This document shows positions 24,464 to 33,290 of a DNA stretch of 64,000 bases, piece after piece. The notes below the pieces were generated by a model. That model did not search any database and was not told the origin of the DNA. It saw only the letters and a list, made by a program, of their open reading frames with translations. The position numbers and the translations under genes were made by a program. Within the stretch, counting starts at the first letter, position 1, and every line of letters begins with the position of its first letter. The stretch spans positions 1 through 64,000 of the forward strand of contig JAJDNW010000030.1 in NCBI GenBank assembly GCA_022340465.1. Reading direction: 5' to 3'. Source of the stretch: Deltaproteobacteria bacterium. Its GTDB lineage: Bacteria; Desulfobacterota; Desulfobacteria; Desulfobacterales; B30-G6.

Positions 24464-27457
24464 ATGGTTCCCTTAAACGTCAAATCCCACTACTCCCTGA
24501 TGTGGGGCGTCAATTCCGTGAAGCGGTTGTGCCGGGCGGCCGTCCGGATGGGGTACGAGCGTCTGGCCCTGACCGACAGGAACAATCTCTACGGCATGTG
24601 GCCGTTTATCAACGCCTGCCGCCGGGAGGGTCTGCAACCCATTATCGGGGCGGAGGTGAGCGATCCCGCGACCGGGGCGCGGGCCGTCTGCCTGGTGGAG
24701 AACGATGCCGGGTATCGCAACCTGTGCCGCCTTTTGACGCGCCGGCACATGGTCGAAGCCTTCGCTCTGAAAAGCGATCTGCCGGCCATGGCCGAAGGCC
24801 TGGTGGTGCTGGCGCAGGATGCCGGCCTGCTGGCGGCATGGCACGCCGCCGGGGTTACGGTTGCCGCCGACATGCCCCGCCGGCCGCTCGCCGGCATCCA
24901 CCCGCTGCGCAGCGCGGCGCAACGTCTGGGGGTTCCCCTGGTGGCGACGCCGGGCAGCTTTTTTCTCCATCCCGGGGAGCATGCCGTCCATCGCCTGTTG
25001 CGGGCCATTGACCGCAACACCGTCCTGTCCGGCCTGCAGGCCGGGGAGTTGGCACCGCCCGATGCGTATCTTGCAGATCCGGCTGCGTATGCAGAACGTT
25101 TTGCCGTCTGCCCTGCGGCTCTGCGGGCATCCCGGGAAATAGCGGAAAGGCTGGTCTTCAGGGGGCCCGATTTCGGGTTGGTGCTGCCGCCCTGGCATGA
25201 CGAGGGCGGGCGGGGCAGCGACGCCTGCCTCAGGGAAGCGGTCTATGCCGGAGCCGTCGAACGCTATGGACAGGAGCTGCCGGAGCCCGTGGTGGAAAGG
25301 ATCGAGCACGAACTACGCATTGTTGCCGCTATGGGGTTTGCCGCCTATTTTTTGGTTGTGCAGCGTATCGTGGGAGACAGCCCGCGCACCTGCGGCAGGG
25401 GATCGGGCGCCGCCTCGATTGTTTCCTACTGCCTCGGGATCACCAATGTCTGTCCACTCAAGCACAACCTCTACTTCGAGCGCTTTTTGAACCCCGGACG
25501 GCAGGACCCGCCGGACCTGGACATCGATTTTTCCTGGGACGAGCGCGACGCCATTCTGGAGAAGGTGTTGCGAGAGCACGCGGGCCATGCGGCCATGGTT
25601 TCCAGCCACGTGTTTTTTCAGCCGCGCATGGCCCTGCGGGAAGTGGCCAAAGTTTACGGCCTGACTGCCGGGGAGATCGGCAGGATAGCCAAGCGCCTGC
25701 CCCGCCATTTTCGTGTCCGGGAAGCAGATGCCGAGCTGGCGAAAAGTCTCGAGAACCGGCCCGAGTCAGGCCATCTGGACTATCCGGACCCATGGCCGGC
25801 AGTCATACGTCTCGCCCAGCGCATCATAGGCATCCCCCGATATATATCCGTGCACCCCGGCGGGGTGGTCATCACCCCCGGGCCCATCGACGCATATGTC
25901 CCTCTGGAGCGGGCGCCCAAGGGCGTACCCGTCATCCAGTGGGAAAAGGAGGGGGCGGAAGATGCCGGCCTGGTCAAGATCGACCTTCTGGGAAACCGCA
26001 GCCTGGGGGTCATCCGCGACGCCCTGAACAATGTACGCGCGAACGGCGTCTCTTTCGATGAATCCGGCTGGGAGCCGGAGGATGATTTCGCCACCCAGGA
26101 AGCCCTGGCCAACGGGCACACCATGGGCTGCTTCTACATCGAAAGCCCGGCCATGCGGCTCCTGCAGAAAAAAGCGGGTGTGGGCGATTTCGACCACCTG
26201 GTCATCCACAGCAGCATCATCCGCCCGGCAGCCAACGAGTTTATCCGGGAATATGTCCGGCGCCTCCACGGCGGGGGGTGGGACCCGATACACCCGCTTC
26301 TGGCGGACGTGCTGGATGAGACCTTCGGCATCATGGTTTACCAGGAGGACGTGTCCAGGGCGGCCGTGTCGGTGGCCGGATTTTCGCATACCGAGGCTGA
26401 CGGGCTGCGCAAAATCATGTCCAAGAAGGATCGCGAGCACAAGTTGCGGGACTACTACGGGCGGTTTCACAAGGGTGCCGGAAAACGCGGCGTTGAAGAA
26501 AAGAAGATCCAGGAGATGTGGACGATGATGATGAGTTTCAACGGCTACTCCTTTTGCAAACCGCACAGCGCCTCCTACGCCCGCGTTTCCTTCCAGGCCG
26601 CCTATCTCAAGGTCCACTTCCCGGCGGAATTCATGGCCGCGGTCATCAGCAACCAGGGCGGCTTTTACAGCACGTTTGCCTATGTTTCCGAAGCGCGGCG
26701 ACTGGGGCTTGCCATCCGCAAACCCGATGTCAATCGGAGCGATACTGCCTGGAAGGGCGTCGGTCGCACCGTACGGGTCGGCCTGCTCTCCCTCAAAGGC
26801 CTCTCCGCGGGGTGCAGGGAACGCATCGTTGCCCGCCGGCGGGAAAAGCCGTTTGAGAGCCTGAACGACTTTTTGGAACGGGTGCGCCCGGATGAGGCCG
26901 AGGCGCGGGCCTTGATCGACGGCGGGGCGATGGACGCGTTCTGCAGCGGGGGAAACCGGGGAACGCTCATGTGGGTGCTGGCCCAATGGCTTAACGCGCG
27001 TTCGGAAAGGTCGTCGAACGGGGTGCTTTTCAGCGACGCCGGCAGCCCGCCTTCTTTGCCGGTTCTCCCGCCGCAGGACGAGCGCCGGCGTTTGCGGCGG
27101 GAATTCGCGGTGCTTGGTTTTCTGTGCGACCGCCACCCCATGACCCTTTACAGGGCTGCTCTCGCAAGACTGCGGTCCGTAAAGGCTGTGCACCTGGGGC
27201 GGTACGTGGGCCGGCGCGTCTGCTTTGCCGGCTGGCTCATCACCGGGAAAAAGGTGCAGACCAAGCACGGGGACGCCATGGAGTTCTTGACCTTCGAAGA
27301 CGAAGGCGGCATTGTGGAAACGACGTTTTTCCCCCGGGCATACCGCCGCTTTTGCCGCATGGTGGAACGCAACCGGCCGTACATCCTTTACGGCAGGGTT
27401 GAGGAAGATTGGGGGGCGGTAACACTGACCGTGGACAGAGTGGAAACACTGCAATGA
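24464..27457 (+). CDS. dnaE2: DnaE2-type error-prone DNA polymerase III alpha subunit
   Basis: 997 residues, slightly short for the family. PHP domain (1-~200), polymerase core with PDLDIDF (catalytic Asp residues, about 347-353), GRGSGAASIVSYCLGI, and HPGGVVITPG, helix-hairpin-helix region and a C-terminal OB fold (from about 905: VCFAGWLITGKKVQTKHG). The PHP metal ligands are lost: LNVKSHYS in place of HxHSxYS and TDRN in place of TDHN, so proofreading by PHP is unlikely. It should perform translesion synthesis with ImuB. No ribosome-binding site is visible; a 31-bp repeat lies upstream. Confidence 0.92.
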   Translation: MVPLNVKSHYSLMWGVNSVKRLCRAAVRMGYERLALTDRNNLYGMWPFINACRREGLQPIIGAEVSDPATGARAVCLVENDAGYRNLCRLLTRRHMVEAFALKSDLPAMAEGLVVLAQDAGLLAAWHAAGVTVAADMPRRPLAGIHPLRSAAQRLGVPLVATPGSFFLHPGEHAVHRLLRAIDRNTVLSGLQAGELAPPDAYLADPAAYAERFAVCPAALRASREIAERLVFRGPDFGLVLPPWHDEGGRGSDACLREAVYAGAVERYGQELPEPVVERIEHELRIVAAMGFAAYFLVVQRIVGDSPRTCGRGSGAASIVSYCLGITNVCPLKHNLYFERFLNPGRQDPPDLDIDFSWDERDAILEKVLREHAGHAAMVSSHVFFQPRMALREVAKVYGLTAGEIGRIAKRLPRHFRVREADAELAKSLENRPESGHLDYPDPWPAVIRLAQRIIGIPRYISVHPGGVVITPGPIDAYVPLERAPKGVPVIQWEKEGAEDAGLVKIDLLGNRSLGVIRDALNNVRANGVSFDESGWEPEDDFATQEALANGHTMGCFYIESPAMRLLQKKAGVGDFDHLVIHSSIIRPAANEFIREYVRRLHGGGWDPIHPLLADVLDETFGIMVYQEDVSRAAVSVAGFSHTEADGLRKIMSKKDREHKLRDYYGRFHKGAGKRGVEEKKIQEMWTMMMSFNGYSFCKPHSASYARVSFQAAYLKVHFPAEFMAAVISNQGGFYSTFAYVSEARRLGLAIRKPDVNRSDTAWKGVGRTVRVGLLSLKGLSAGCRERIVARRREKPFESLNDFLERVRPDEAEARALIDGGAMDAFCSGGNRGTLMWVLAQWLNARSERSSNGVLFSDAGSPPSLPVLPPQDERRRLRREFAVLGFLCDRHPMTLYRAALARLRSVKAVHLGRYVGRRVCFAGWLITGKKVQTKHGDAMEFLTFEDEGGIVETTFFPRAYRRFCRMVERNRPYILYGRVEEDWGAVTLTVDRVETLQ

Positions 27458-27459
27458 TG

Positions 27460-27501
27460 GACATTGAACATCAAACGTCCAACATCCAACGTCGAACATC
27501 T
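27460..27501 (+). repeat. six 7-bp tandem words (AACRTCN)
   Basis: GACATTG, AACATCA, AACGTCC, AACATCC, AACGTCG, AACATCT in register, starting three bases after the dnaE2 stop codon. This is one of several 7-bp-period spacers in this window. Confidence 0.8.
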
Positions 27502-27524
27502 GACAGTTTTGGTTGTCATAACGC

Positions 27525-27561
27525 GCGTCAGCGCAAATATCGGGCGAAGCCCTAATGACGC
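27525..27561. terminator. branched hairpin between dnaE2 and helicase gene
   Basis: Outer stem GCGTCA/TGACGC (27525-27530, 27556-27561) encloses the tight hairpin GGGC-GAA-GCCC (27542-27552). A further GTGC-AAA-GCAC hairpin follows at 27574. There is no T tract, so its role could be RNA processing rather than termination. Confidence 0.35.
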
Positions 27562-27586
27562 TGAGTAAATGACGTGCAAAGCACAA

Positions 27587-29968
27587 ATGGCATCAAGTTA
27601 TATGGAAATTTTAGCAGAACCCAATACGTCTCCGGAAAGGCATTTCAGTGTTTCCGTGCGTTTCCTGGTGGAAACGTTTGTCCGCGGCCAGGATCTGTCC
27701 GGCACCTTCGCCGCTTCCGACCGGGCGGTGGCGGGCACCCGCGCCCACCAGCGCATCCAGGATATGAGGCCCGCATCGTACCAGCGTGAGGTGGCCATCG
27801 CGCACACCGCCGAAGTGCGCGGCCGCACCATCGAGATCAGCGGCAGGATAGACGGCATCCTTCACCAGGAGAACGGGGATGTTCTGGAGGAGATCAAAAG
27901 CACGGCGCGCGATCTTGCGGTGCATCAAGAACGGCAGAATCCCCGGCACTGGGCTCAGCTCAAGGTATATGCCTACATGCACGCCGTACGCCACAACCTG
28001 AGCCGTGTGGCTACCTGTCTGACCTACGTCCGGCTCGGTTCGGATGCCGTCATTGAAATCCGCCGGGATTTCGAATTCGATGAGCTGGCAAGCTTCTTCG
28101 ATGCGCTCCTCTCCCTCTTCCTGGATCGGGTCGATGCGGACAGCGCATGGCGGTCTCTACGCGGGCAGTCCATCCAGGCGCTTGACTTCCCCTTTGCCGC
28201 CTATCGCCGGGGGCAGCGGCGGATGGCTGTCGAGATTTTTCGCGCCGTCCGGGAAAAACGGCAGTTGCTGGTGCAGGCCCCCACGGGGATCGGCAAGACT
28301 ATGGCGGCGGTTTTTCCGGCCATCAAGGCCCTGGGCGAGGGGCTTGTCGACAGGATTTTTTTCCTGGCGGCACGGACTACCGGCAAACAGGTGGCCGAGG
28401 AAACGGTTGCCGTTCTTCATGGCCGGGGGTTGCGCTTCAGGTGTTTGACGCTGACCGCCAAGGAAAAAATCTGCTTCAATCCCGGGGCGGCCTGCAACGG
28501 CGAGGAGTGCGAATTTGCCAGGGGCTATTACGACCGTATCGACGATGCCCTGGCTTACGCCCTCGGGAATGATCTGCTGAACCGGCACCTTGTGGAAACC
28601 GTGGCCCGGCAGCACCGGGTCTGCCCCTTCGAGTTCTCCCTGGACCTGGCGCTGCATGCCGACGGCATTGTCTGCGACTACAACTACGCTTTCGATCCTC
28701 AGTCCTACCTGCGGCGCTTCTTTCAGACGGTGGAGGAGGCCTACCTTTTTCTGGTGGACGAGGCGCACAACCTGGTGGAACGGTCCAGGGACATGTTCTC
28801 GGCCCGTATCGAACGGCGGCTGTTTGAGGATACGGCCAGGGAGACAGCCGGGGCCCTGCCGCAGCTCGAGGCGCTCATAGGGGCCGTGGTTGAATGGATG
28901 GACGCCTTCAGGGCGGCCCATGCCGAACTGGATTTCCTTTCCACCCGGGAGGCGCCGGAAGACCTCCTGGCCGTTTTGCGGCGACTCGTCAGGGAGAGCG
29001 ACGCCTGGCTGTCGCTCGACAGAAAGGCGCTTTTTCGCGACGCGCTTCTCGAGCTGCATTTCAGCGTGTCCCGGTTCCTGAAAGTGTCCGAGATGTTCGA
29101 CGAACGCTATGCCGCCTGCTATGACATGTCCGGTCGAAACTTCCTCCTCAATTTTTTCTGCATCGACCCCTCTTTATACCTGCAGCGGACATTGGCGGCG
29201 ATAAGTGCCACGATTTTCTTTTCGGCCACGCTGACGCCCACGGACTATTTCAAGGAAATTTTCGGTGGTGGGGAGAAGACCGGGGAGTTGATCCTGCCGT
29301 CGCCGTTTCCAAAAAAAAACTTTTCGCTTTCCGTTGCCGGGGGGATCTCTACCGTGTTCGCGCAGCGTGACGTGACCAGGCGGAAAGTTGCCGGAACGAT
29401 CAGCGCCTTCGTCAATGCCAAGCGGGGCAACTACCTTGTCTTCTTCCCGTCCTACGACTACCTGGTGAAGGTGACTGCCGAATTTATCCCGGCCAATCCT
29501 GAAATCAGGGTTCTTTGCCAGGCGCCGGGCATGAGCGAGCACGAGCGGGAAGACTTCTTGAGGCAGTTTTCTTTTGAAAACCGGGAAACATGCGTTGGAT
29601 TCGCCGTATTGGGGGGGGCCTTCGGTGAAGGAATCGACCTTGTGGGCGACCGCCTGGCCGGGGCCGTGGTGGTCAGCGTGGGGATGCCTCCGCCCACGCC
29701 CGAAAGGGAACTGATTCGCGAATACTTCGATATGCACCGCCAGGCCGGCTGGGAATTCGCCTATGTTTTTCCGGGATTCAACCGGGTGTTGCAGGCCGCG
29801 GGCAGGGTCATTCGCACGGAAGTGGACAAAGGCGCGGTGCTTTTGATCGACAAGCGGTATGCAAGTCGGCGATACAGGTCCATGTTTCCTTTTGAATGGC
29901 GGCCGTCGTATATAACCGGCCGAAAAGACCTGGCAAGGGTGTTGGGCGCATTCTGGGATGAGCCTTAG
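27587..29968 (+). CDS. XPD/DinG-like DNA helicase fused to N-terminal PD-(D/E)XK nuclease
   Basis: About 793 residues from the ATG at 27587 (27569 and 27602 are alternatives; none has a ribosome-binding site). Residue numbers below use the 27569 start. A RecB/Cas4-type nuclease motif at the N-terminus: Asp95 (GRIDG), Glu108-x-Lys110 (LEEIKST), then Gln130-x3-Tyr. A DEAD_2/XPD helicase follows: Walker A APTGIGKTM, four Cys residues for a 4Fe-4S cluster (KICFNPG, AACNGEEC, HRVCPFE), DEAH (VDEAHN) and a C-terminal helicase domain. Likely unwinds and cuts DNA at lesions. It lies downstream of dnaE2, possibly in the same LexA unit. Confidence 0.9.
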   Translation: MASSYMEILAEPNTSPERHFSVSVRFLVETFVRGQDLSGTFAASDRAVAGTRAHQRIQDMRPASYQREVAIAHTAEVRGRTIEISGRIDGILHQENGDVLEEIKSTARDLAVHQERQNPRHWAQLKVYAYMHAVRHNLSRVATCLTYVRLGSDAVIEIRRDFEFDELASFFDALLSLFLDRVDADSAWRSLRGQSIQALDFPFAAYRRGQRRMAVEIFRAVREKRQLLVQAPTGIGKTMAAVFPAIKALGEGLVDRIFFLAARTTGKQVAEETVAVLHGRGLRFRCLTLTAKEKICFNPGAACNGEECEFARGYYDRIDDALAYALGNDLLNRHLVETVARQHRVCPFEFSLDLALHADGIVCDYNYAFDPQSYLRRFFQTVEEAYLFLVDEAHNLVERSRDMFSARIERRLFEDTARETAGALPQLEALIGAVVEWMDAFRAAHAELDFLSTREAPEDLLAVLRRLVRESDAWLSLDRKALFRDALLELHFSVSRFLKVSEMFDERYAACYDMSGRNFLLNFFCIDPSLYLQRTLAAISATIFFSATLTPTDYFKEIFGGGEKTGELILPSPFPKKNFSLSVAGGISTVFAQRDVTRRKVAGTISAFVNAKRGNYLVFFPSYDYLVKVTAEFIPANPEIRVLCQAPGMSEHEREDFLRQFSFENRETCVGFAVLGGAFGEGIDLVGDRLAGAVVVSVGMPPPTPERELIREYFDMHRQAGWEFAYVFPGFNRVLQAAGRVIRTEVDKGAVLLIDKRYASRRYRSMFPFEWRPSYITGRKDLARVLGAFWDEP

Positions 29969-30008
29969 ATCGCCCTATCCTGCACGATTACAGGGAGGGC
30001 GTAATAAA

Positions 30009-30035
30009 ATTCCAAGCACGACATCCGAAATTCCA
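30009..30035 (+). repeat. 9-bp-period spacer words
   Basis: ATTCCAAGC, ACGACATCC, GAAATTCCA in tandem, related in wording to the sequences at 24425, 37783 and 55379. Confidence 0.5.
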
Positions 30036-30113
30036 TATGTGGGGTAACGTGTTCTTTTGGGGGATCCTCCGGGGACGCGTACGGTTGCATCCATCCCCGT
30101 CTGAAAACCGTCT

Positions 30114-30234
30114 TTGAACCGAGATAGCGAGCGCATTCCCTGCAGCTTGCTGCAGGGTAAGCGAGCGAATCATAATTGATAGAATTCCTTACGGTGAAGA
30201 TTCCCCTTAAGCTTGCTGCGGGGAGTGTTCAATG
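30114..30234 (+). repeat. 118-bp dispersed palindromic repeat, copy 3
   Basis: Almost identical to copy 1 at 952-1070, with the intact CCCTGCAG/CTGCAGGG hairpin (30138-30157), AGCGAGCG direct repeats and inverted TTGAAC/GTTCAA ends. Confidence 0.85.
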
Positions 30235-30278
30235 GTTGCCTATAAGGATTCCAGGAGCCAAGGGGTCAAGGGGAAAAA

Positions 30279-30320
30279 AGCGCATAGCGCATAGCTTATA
30301 GCGTGCCATGAGCTATGAGC
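30279..30320 (+). repeat. six 7-bp tandem words (AGCGCAT type)
   Basis: AGCGCAT, AGCGCAT, AGCTTAT, AGCGTGC, CATGAGC, TATGAGC in register. They are flanked by GGATTCC (30246) and GGAATCC (30345) in inverted orientation. Confidence 0.75.
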
Positions 30321-30431
30321 CCATCTTATGTTTCACTCGGTCCCCGGAATCCTCGGCTCTCTGGACCCTGTTTAACGGATCCGGATATCTACTGCTACCG
30401 GCAGCCCGGACCTCGTCCTCGACGTCGAGGT

Positions 30432-30881
30432 TCACGCTTTGTTGGGGATGACCAGAACGGGACAGGGGGACGCGTTGATGACATGTTCGGTAGTGGAGCC
30501 GAGAACGAAATCCATGAGATTATCCTTTCCGTCCGTGCACATGACGATCAGATCTGCAGCCAGGTTTTCAGCGACCTCCACGATGGCTTTGTCCGGTTTG
30601 CCTTTGTGCAATAGATAGTCGATTTCAATATCCTCGGCATGCAGCTTATGGATGACGGCCCTCATCTCTTTTTTTGAATCGGAAGCGATGTGCTTATATT
30701 TTTCCTTCATTTTGTTGACACTGATGCGCAGCATTTCCCGCTCCTCCTTATCCATAAACTCTTCGTGAACATTGAGCAGCGTGATTTTTGAGCCGAACTG
30801 ATGGGCCAGTTGCACGGCTTTTGCGACAGCCAGATCGGAACGTTCCTTCAAGTCGGTTGGGCAAAGAATTTGAGTGAACAT
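30432..30881 (-). CDS. universal stress protein, UspA family
   Basis: 149 residues from the ATG at 30881; an open upstream frame to 31118 is Cys/Arg-rich, intergenic-looking and rejected. Usp fold: FTQILCPTDLKERSDLAVAKAVQLA in outline at the start, DLIVMCTDGKDNL, and the ATP-binding-type GSTTEHVINASPCPVLVIP at the end, consistent with the G-2x-G-9x-G(S/T) motif in altered form. It acts in the cytoplasm in stress survival. No operon partner is close. Confidence 0.88.
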   Translation of the reverse strand: MFTQILCPTDLKERSDLAVAKAVQLAHQFGSKITLLNVHEEFMDKEEREMLRISVNKMKEKYKHIASDSKKEMRAVIHKLHAEDIEIDYLLHKGKPDKAIVEVAENLAADLIVMCTDGKDNLMDFVLGSTTEHVINASPCPVLVIPNKA

Positions 30882-31124
30882 GCAAACCATCCATTTCGGT
30901 TGAGTTACGTTAAACCGCTTCAGCGAGCGCATTCCCTTTCGCCCGCAGCGGGCGGCTTCCAAAGATGTCACTATGCTTACACATTTCCGCTGCCATGGCA
31001 AGCTGTTAGCGTGGTTGCCAGAAAAGCATTCCGCCTGTCTTCGCACGTCACAGCCGAAGGCGAAGACGGGCAACGGCGGGGACCACGGGTCTATGCATGG
31101 GGCGCCATGCCTTGGCACAGGCGG

Positions 31125-32090
31125 TTACTGAACCGGCTTCGCCAGGTATGCCTTCCACCGGTCGAACATGACCTCCATGGTGCGAAAATCCCTGTCGTTG
31201 TCGATGTCGAGGGCGGCGCCCGGGTAGGGCACCTCCAATCCTCGGAAACGCGTATTCATCAACCCCGATACGGCCTTTTCCAGTTCCTCCTTCGGTGCCC
31301 ACCGGCTGAAAAAAACGGCCAGCTTCGGCAGGTTGAGCCGACTGCAAGCCATGGCGAGCTGGAGGCAGGCGAAATACTGCAGGCTCTTGGGTTGTTCCCT
31401 GCCCATGAGATAGATCGCCAGAAGAATGGCGTTAATGATATTTTTCTGGTAGCGATAGGCATACATGGTGTTGATGTGCTTGCGCTGAATTACCCTGAGG
31501 GGCTTGACCATGTGGAGGTTGTTGATGCGGTAGTTTTTCTCTTTCATGTGGAGATAGGCCATTTTAATCCCCGGACGGCCGTCTTGAGGATAAAAGTGGG
31601 TCATGGCCTGTTCCGGAGTCAACCCGATGACGTAATCGTAGTTTTCCAATTCGCTATGGGCGATGAAATGCGCCACCTCATCGGGGGTTATCAGCGGTGC
31701 GTCACAGGGAACGATCAACACCGCCTTATCCCTGTGCGCATGCAGATCGACCGTGGAATCCCCCCCGCCACGCGCCGGCAGAGAGGCTATAAAGGCGTGC
31801 CAGGCATTTTCGAAAAGGTTCGCCCGCTGCTCGACGAGGTGTATGGCTTTCGGCGTGCGCGTGTCCAGGCCGATTTCCTGAAAAACGGCGGAGAGTTTGG
31901 GCACAGGTCCGGCGACATATATGTCCCCGATCACCGGGACCTGCCGGATGGCTTCCAGGACACGCTGGATGATATACTTGCCCTTGATCTTCAGAAAGGC
32001 TTTGTGCCGCCGGTAGACGCGGTGGCTGTCTTCCCCCTCCCCGGCAACCAGAATGGCGTCAAATTGTTTGGGTTGTTTTTCAGTCCCCAT
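31125..32090 (-). CDS. nucleotidyltransferase-like protein (MobA-type NTP transferase fold)
   Basis: 321 residues from the ATG at 32090, which has AGGA seven bases upstream; an ATG at 32105 is less likely. The N-terminus AILVAGEG and the downstream KIKGKYIIQRVLEAI and LIVPCDAPLITPDEV segments match the NTP_transf_3/MobA/GlmU-N fold. The usual GGxGxR loop is changed to GEGEDSHRVYR. The C-terminal half has no recognised domain. The substrate is unclear: cofactor or sugar nucleotide synthesis are possible. Confidence 0.7.
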   Translation of the reverse strand: MGTEKQPKQFDAILVAGEGEDSHRVYRRHKAFLKIKGKYIIQRVLEAIRQVPVIGDIYVAGPVPKLSAVFQEIGLDTRTPKAIHLVEQRANLFENAWHAFIASLPARGGGDSTVDLHAHRDKAVLIVPCDAPLITPDEVAHFIAHSELENYDYVIGLTPEQAMTHFYPQDGRPGIKMAYLHMKEKNYRINNLHMVKPLRVIQRKHINTMYAYRYQKNIINAILLAIYLMGREQPKSLQYFACLQLAMACSRLNLPKLAVFFSRWAPKEELEKAVSGLMNTRFRGLEVPYPGAALDIDNDRDFRTMEVMFDRWKAYLAKPVQ

Positions 32091-32605
32091 CACCCGTTCC
32101 TGCATGCCGCTGGAAGCGTACGGATATGTTTCCGGCGGCCCTCGGCGGTCCCGATGCGTGCCAAAGCGAACATTGATTGGTTCTTTAATTGTTTCTAATA
32201 GTTATAAATATTATGGTTATGAGGAATCGTTGAAAAATCACGATGGATTTCGATAGCATAGTCGCAAGGGAACTTCAACTGAGTTGAATAATATTTTTCA
32301 AATTCCGCCACGGGCTCCGGTCGGCCGCACCACGGATAGTTGGCCTTTTTTCGGCACCCGCATCCTTTCCCGAAATGGCATGCAAGCGGCAATTGATGCT
32401 TGCCATCGAACAAGCGATGACTATAATTTACATCAGATCTACGCAAATATAATGAACCGCTTACAGGATCTGAAAAATGTTGTTGTAAACCGCGGTTCAA
32501 ATTTTAAGTAGAAAAAGATGGAATTTTCATGTCCGGAAAAAGAGTGTCAATATGACGGTGGCGGGACCTATGTCCTCAGGGTCCCCCAGGAAGCCTGCCT
32601 GAACG
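32091..32605. other. intergenic, no gene accepted
   Basis: About 500 AT-rich bases between divergent genes. Two overlapping small open frames (32284-32511 plus, 32195-32500 minus) have no domain, no ribosome-binding site and no convincing codon pattern. The promoters of both flanking genes are presumably here. Confidence 0.4.
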
Positions 32606-33286
32606 ATGACAACTGCTGTTGAGAGCGGCGGGCGGTATCAAAACGCCTGCATATTGGGCGCAGGGCGGTTCGGCCGCCGCGCTTTTGTGCGTCTGCAAAC
32701 CGTATTCCCCCCGGCGAACTTGACCCTGGTGGATAGCGAACCCGCTGCCGTGCAAGGGATACAGGCCGCCGGCGGCCGGGCGGTGACGATGGACGCCATA
32801 CGCTTTCTGGTTGCGTCCCATGCGCGTATGGCGCCCGATGACTGGATTGTTCCCGCGGTGCCCATCCACGTGGCCTATGAGTGGCTGCACCATCAACCGG
32901 ACCTCGACATGGCCGTCGAGGCATTGACGGTTCCCCGGGAACTCGATGACATGCTCCCGAATTCTTTTCGGGGGCCGGAGGGGCAGCTCTATGTCAGCAA
33001 CGCGGATTTCCTCTGCCCGGATGATTGCCCCGAACCGGAGGGCTTGTGTACCGTGACCGGCGAACCCCGTCCCCGGGTTCTCCACGAAACCCTTTCCAGG
33101 CTCGTGCTGCCCGGCTTTCAATCGATCTGCATTGTCAGCGAACAGCTGGCTCCGGGGGTCGGTGGATACCGTCTGCGGGCGTTAGACGCTGCGCTGGAAA
33201 CGGTTTTAAACAACACCGGCAGTTTTCTGGTTAGCACCGCCTGCAAGTGCCACGGCGTCGTGCACGCCCTCCGCAAAGCCGAATAA
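32606..33286 (+). CDS. unrecognised protein with Rossmann-like N-terminus and Cys clusters
   Basis: 226 residues. ILGAGRFGRRAF (about 15-26) is a dinucleotide-binding-like loop, followed by NLTLVDSEPAAV, as after the second strand of TrkA-N-type NAD domains. Two Cys groups follow: FLCPDDCPEPEGLC (about 134-147) and STACKCHG (about 210-217), which could bind metal or an Fe-S cluster. No catalytic signature. AGGAAG lies upstream of the ATG. It is convergent with the proline dehydrogenase gene, four bases apart. I cannot assign a function. Confidence 0.6.
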   Translation: MTTAVESGGRYQNACILGAGRFGRRAFVRLQTVFPPANLTLVDSEPAAVQGIQAAGGRAVTMDAIRFLVASHARMAPDDWIVPAVPIHVAYEWLHHQPDLDMAVEALTVPRELDDMLPNSFRGPEGQLYVSNADFLCPDDCPEPEGLCTVTGEPRPRVLHETLSRLVLPGFQSICIVSEQLAPGVGGYRLRALDAALETVLNNTGSFLVSTACKCHGVVHALRKAE

Positions 33287-33290
33287 ATTT

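Noticed and set aside
25766-27586. 606-codon reverse-strand open frame across dnaE2
   Set aside because: Shadow frame of a GC-rich gene; no known domain, and the plus-strand polymerase motifs are intact.
30882-31118. N-terminal extension of the universal stress protein
   Set aside because: The ~80-residue extension is Cys/Arg-rich and unlike Usp proteins; the domain starts at 30881.
32195-32511. Two overlapping small open frames on both strands
   Set aside because: No recognisable domain or translation start and low-quality composition.
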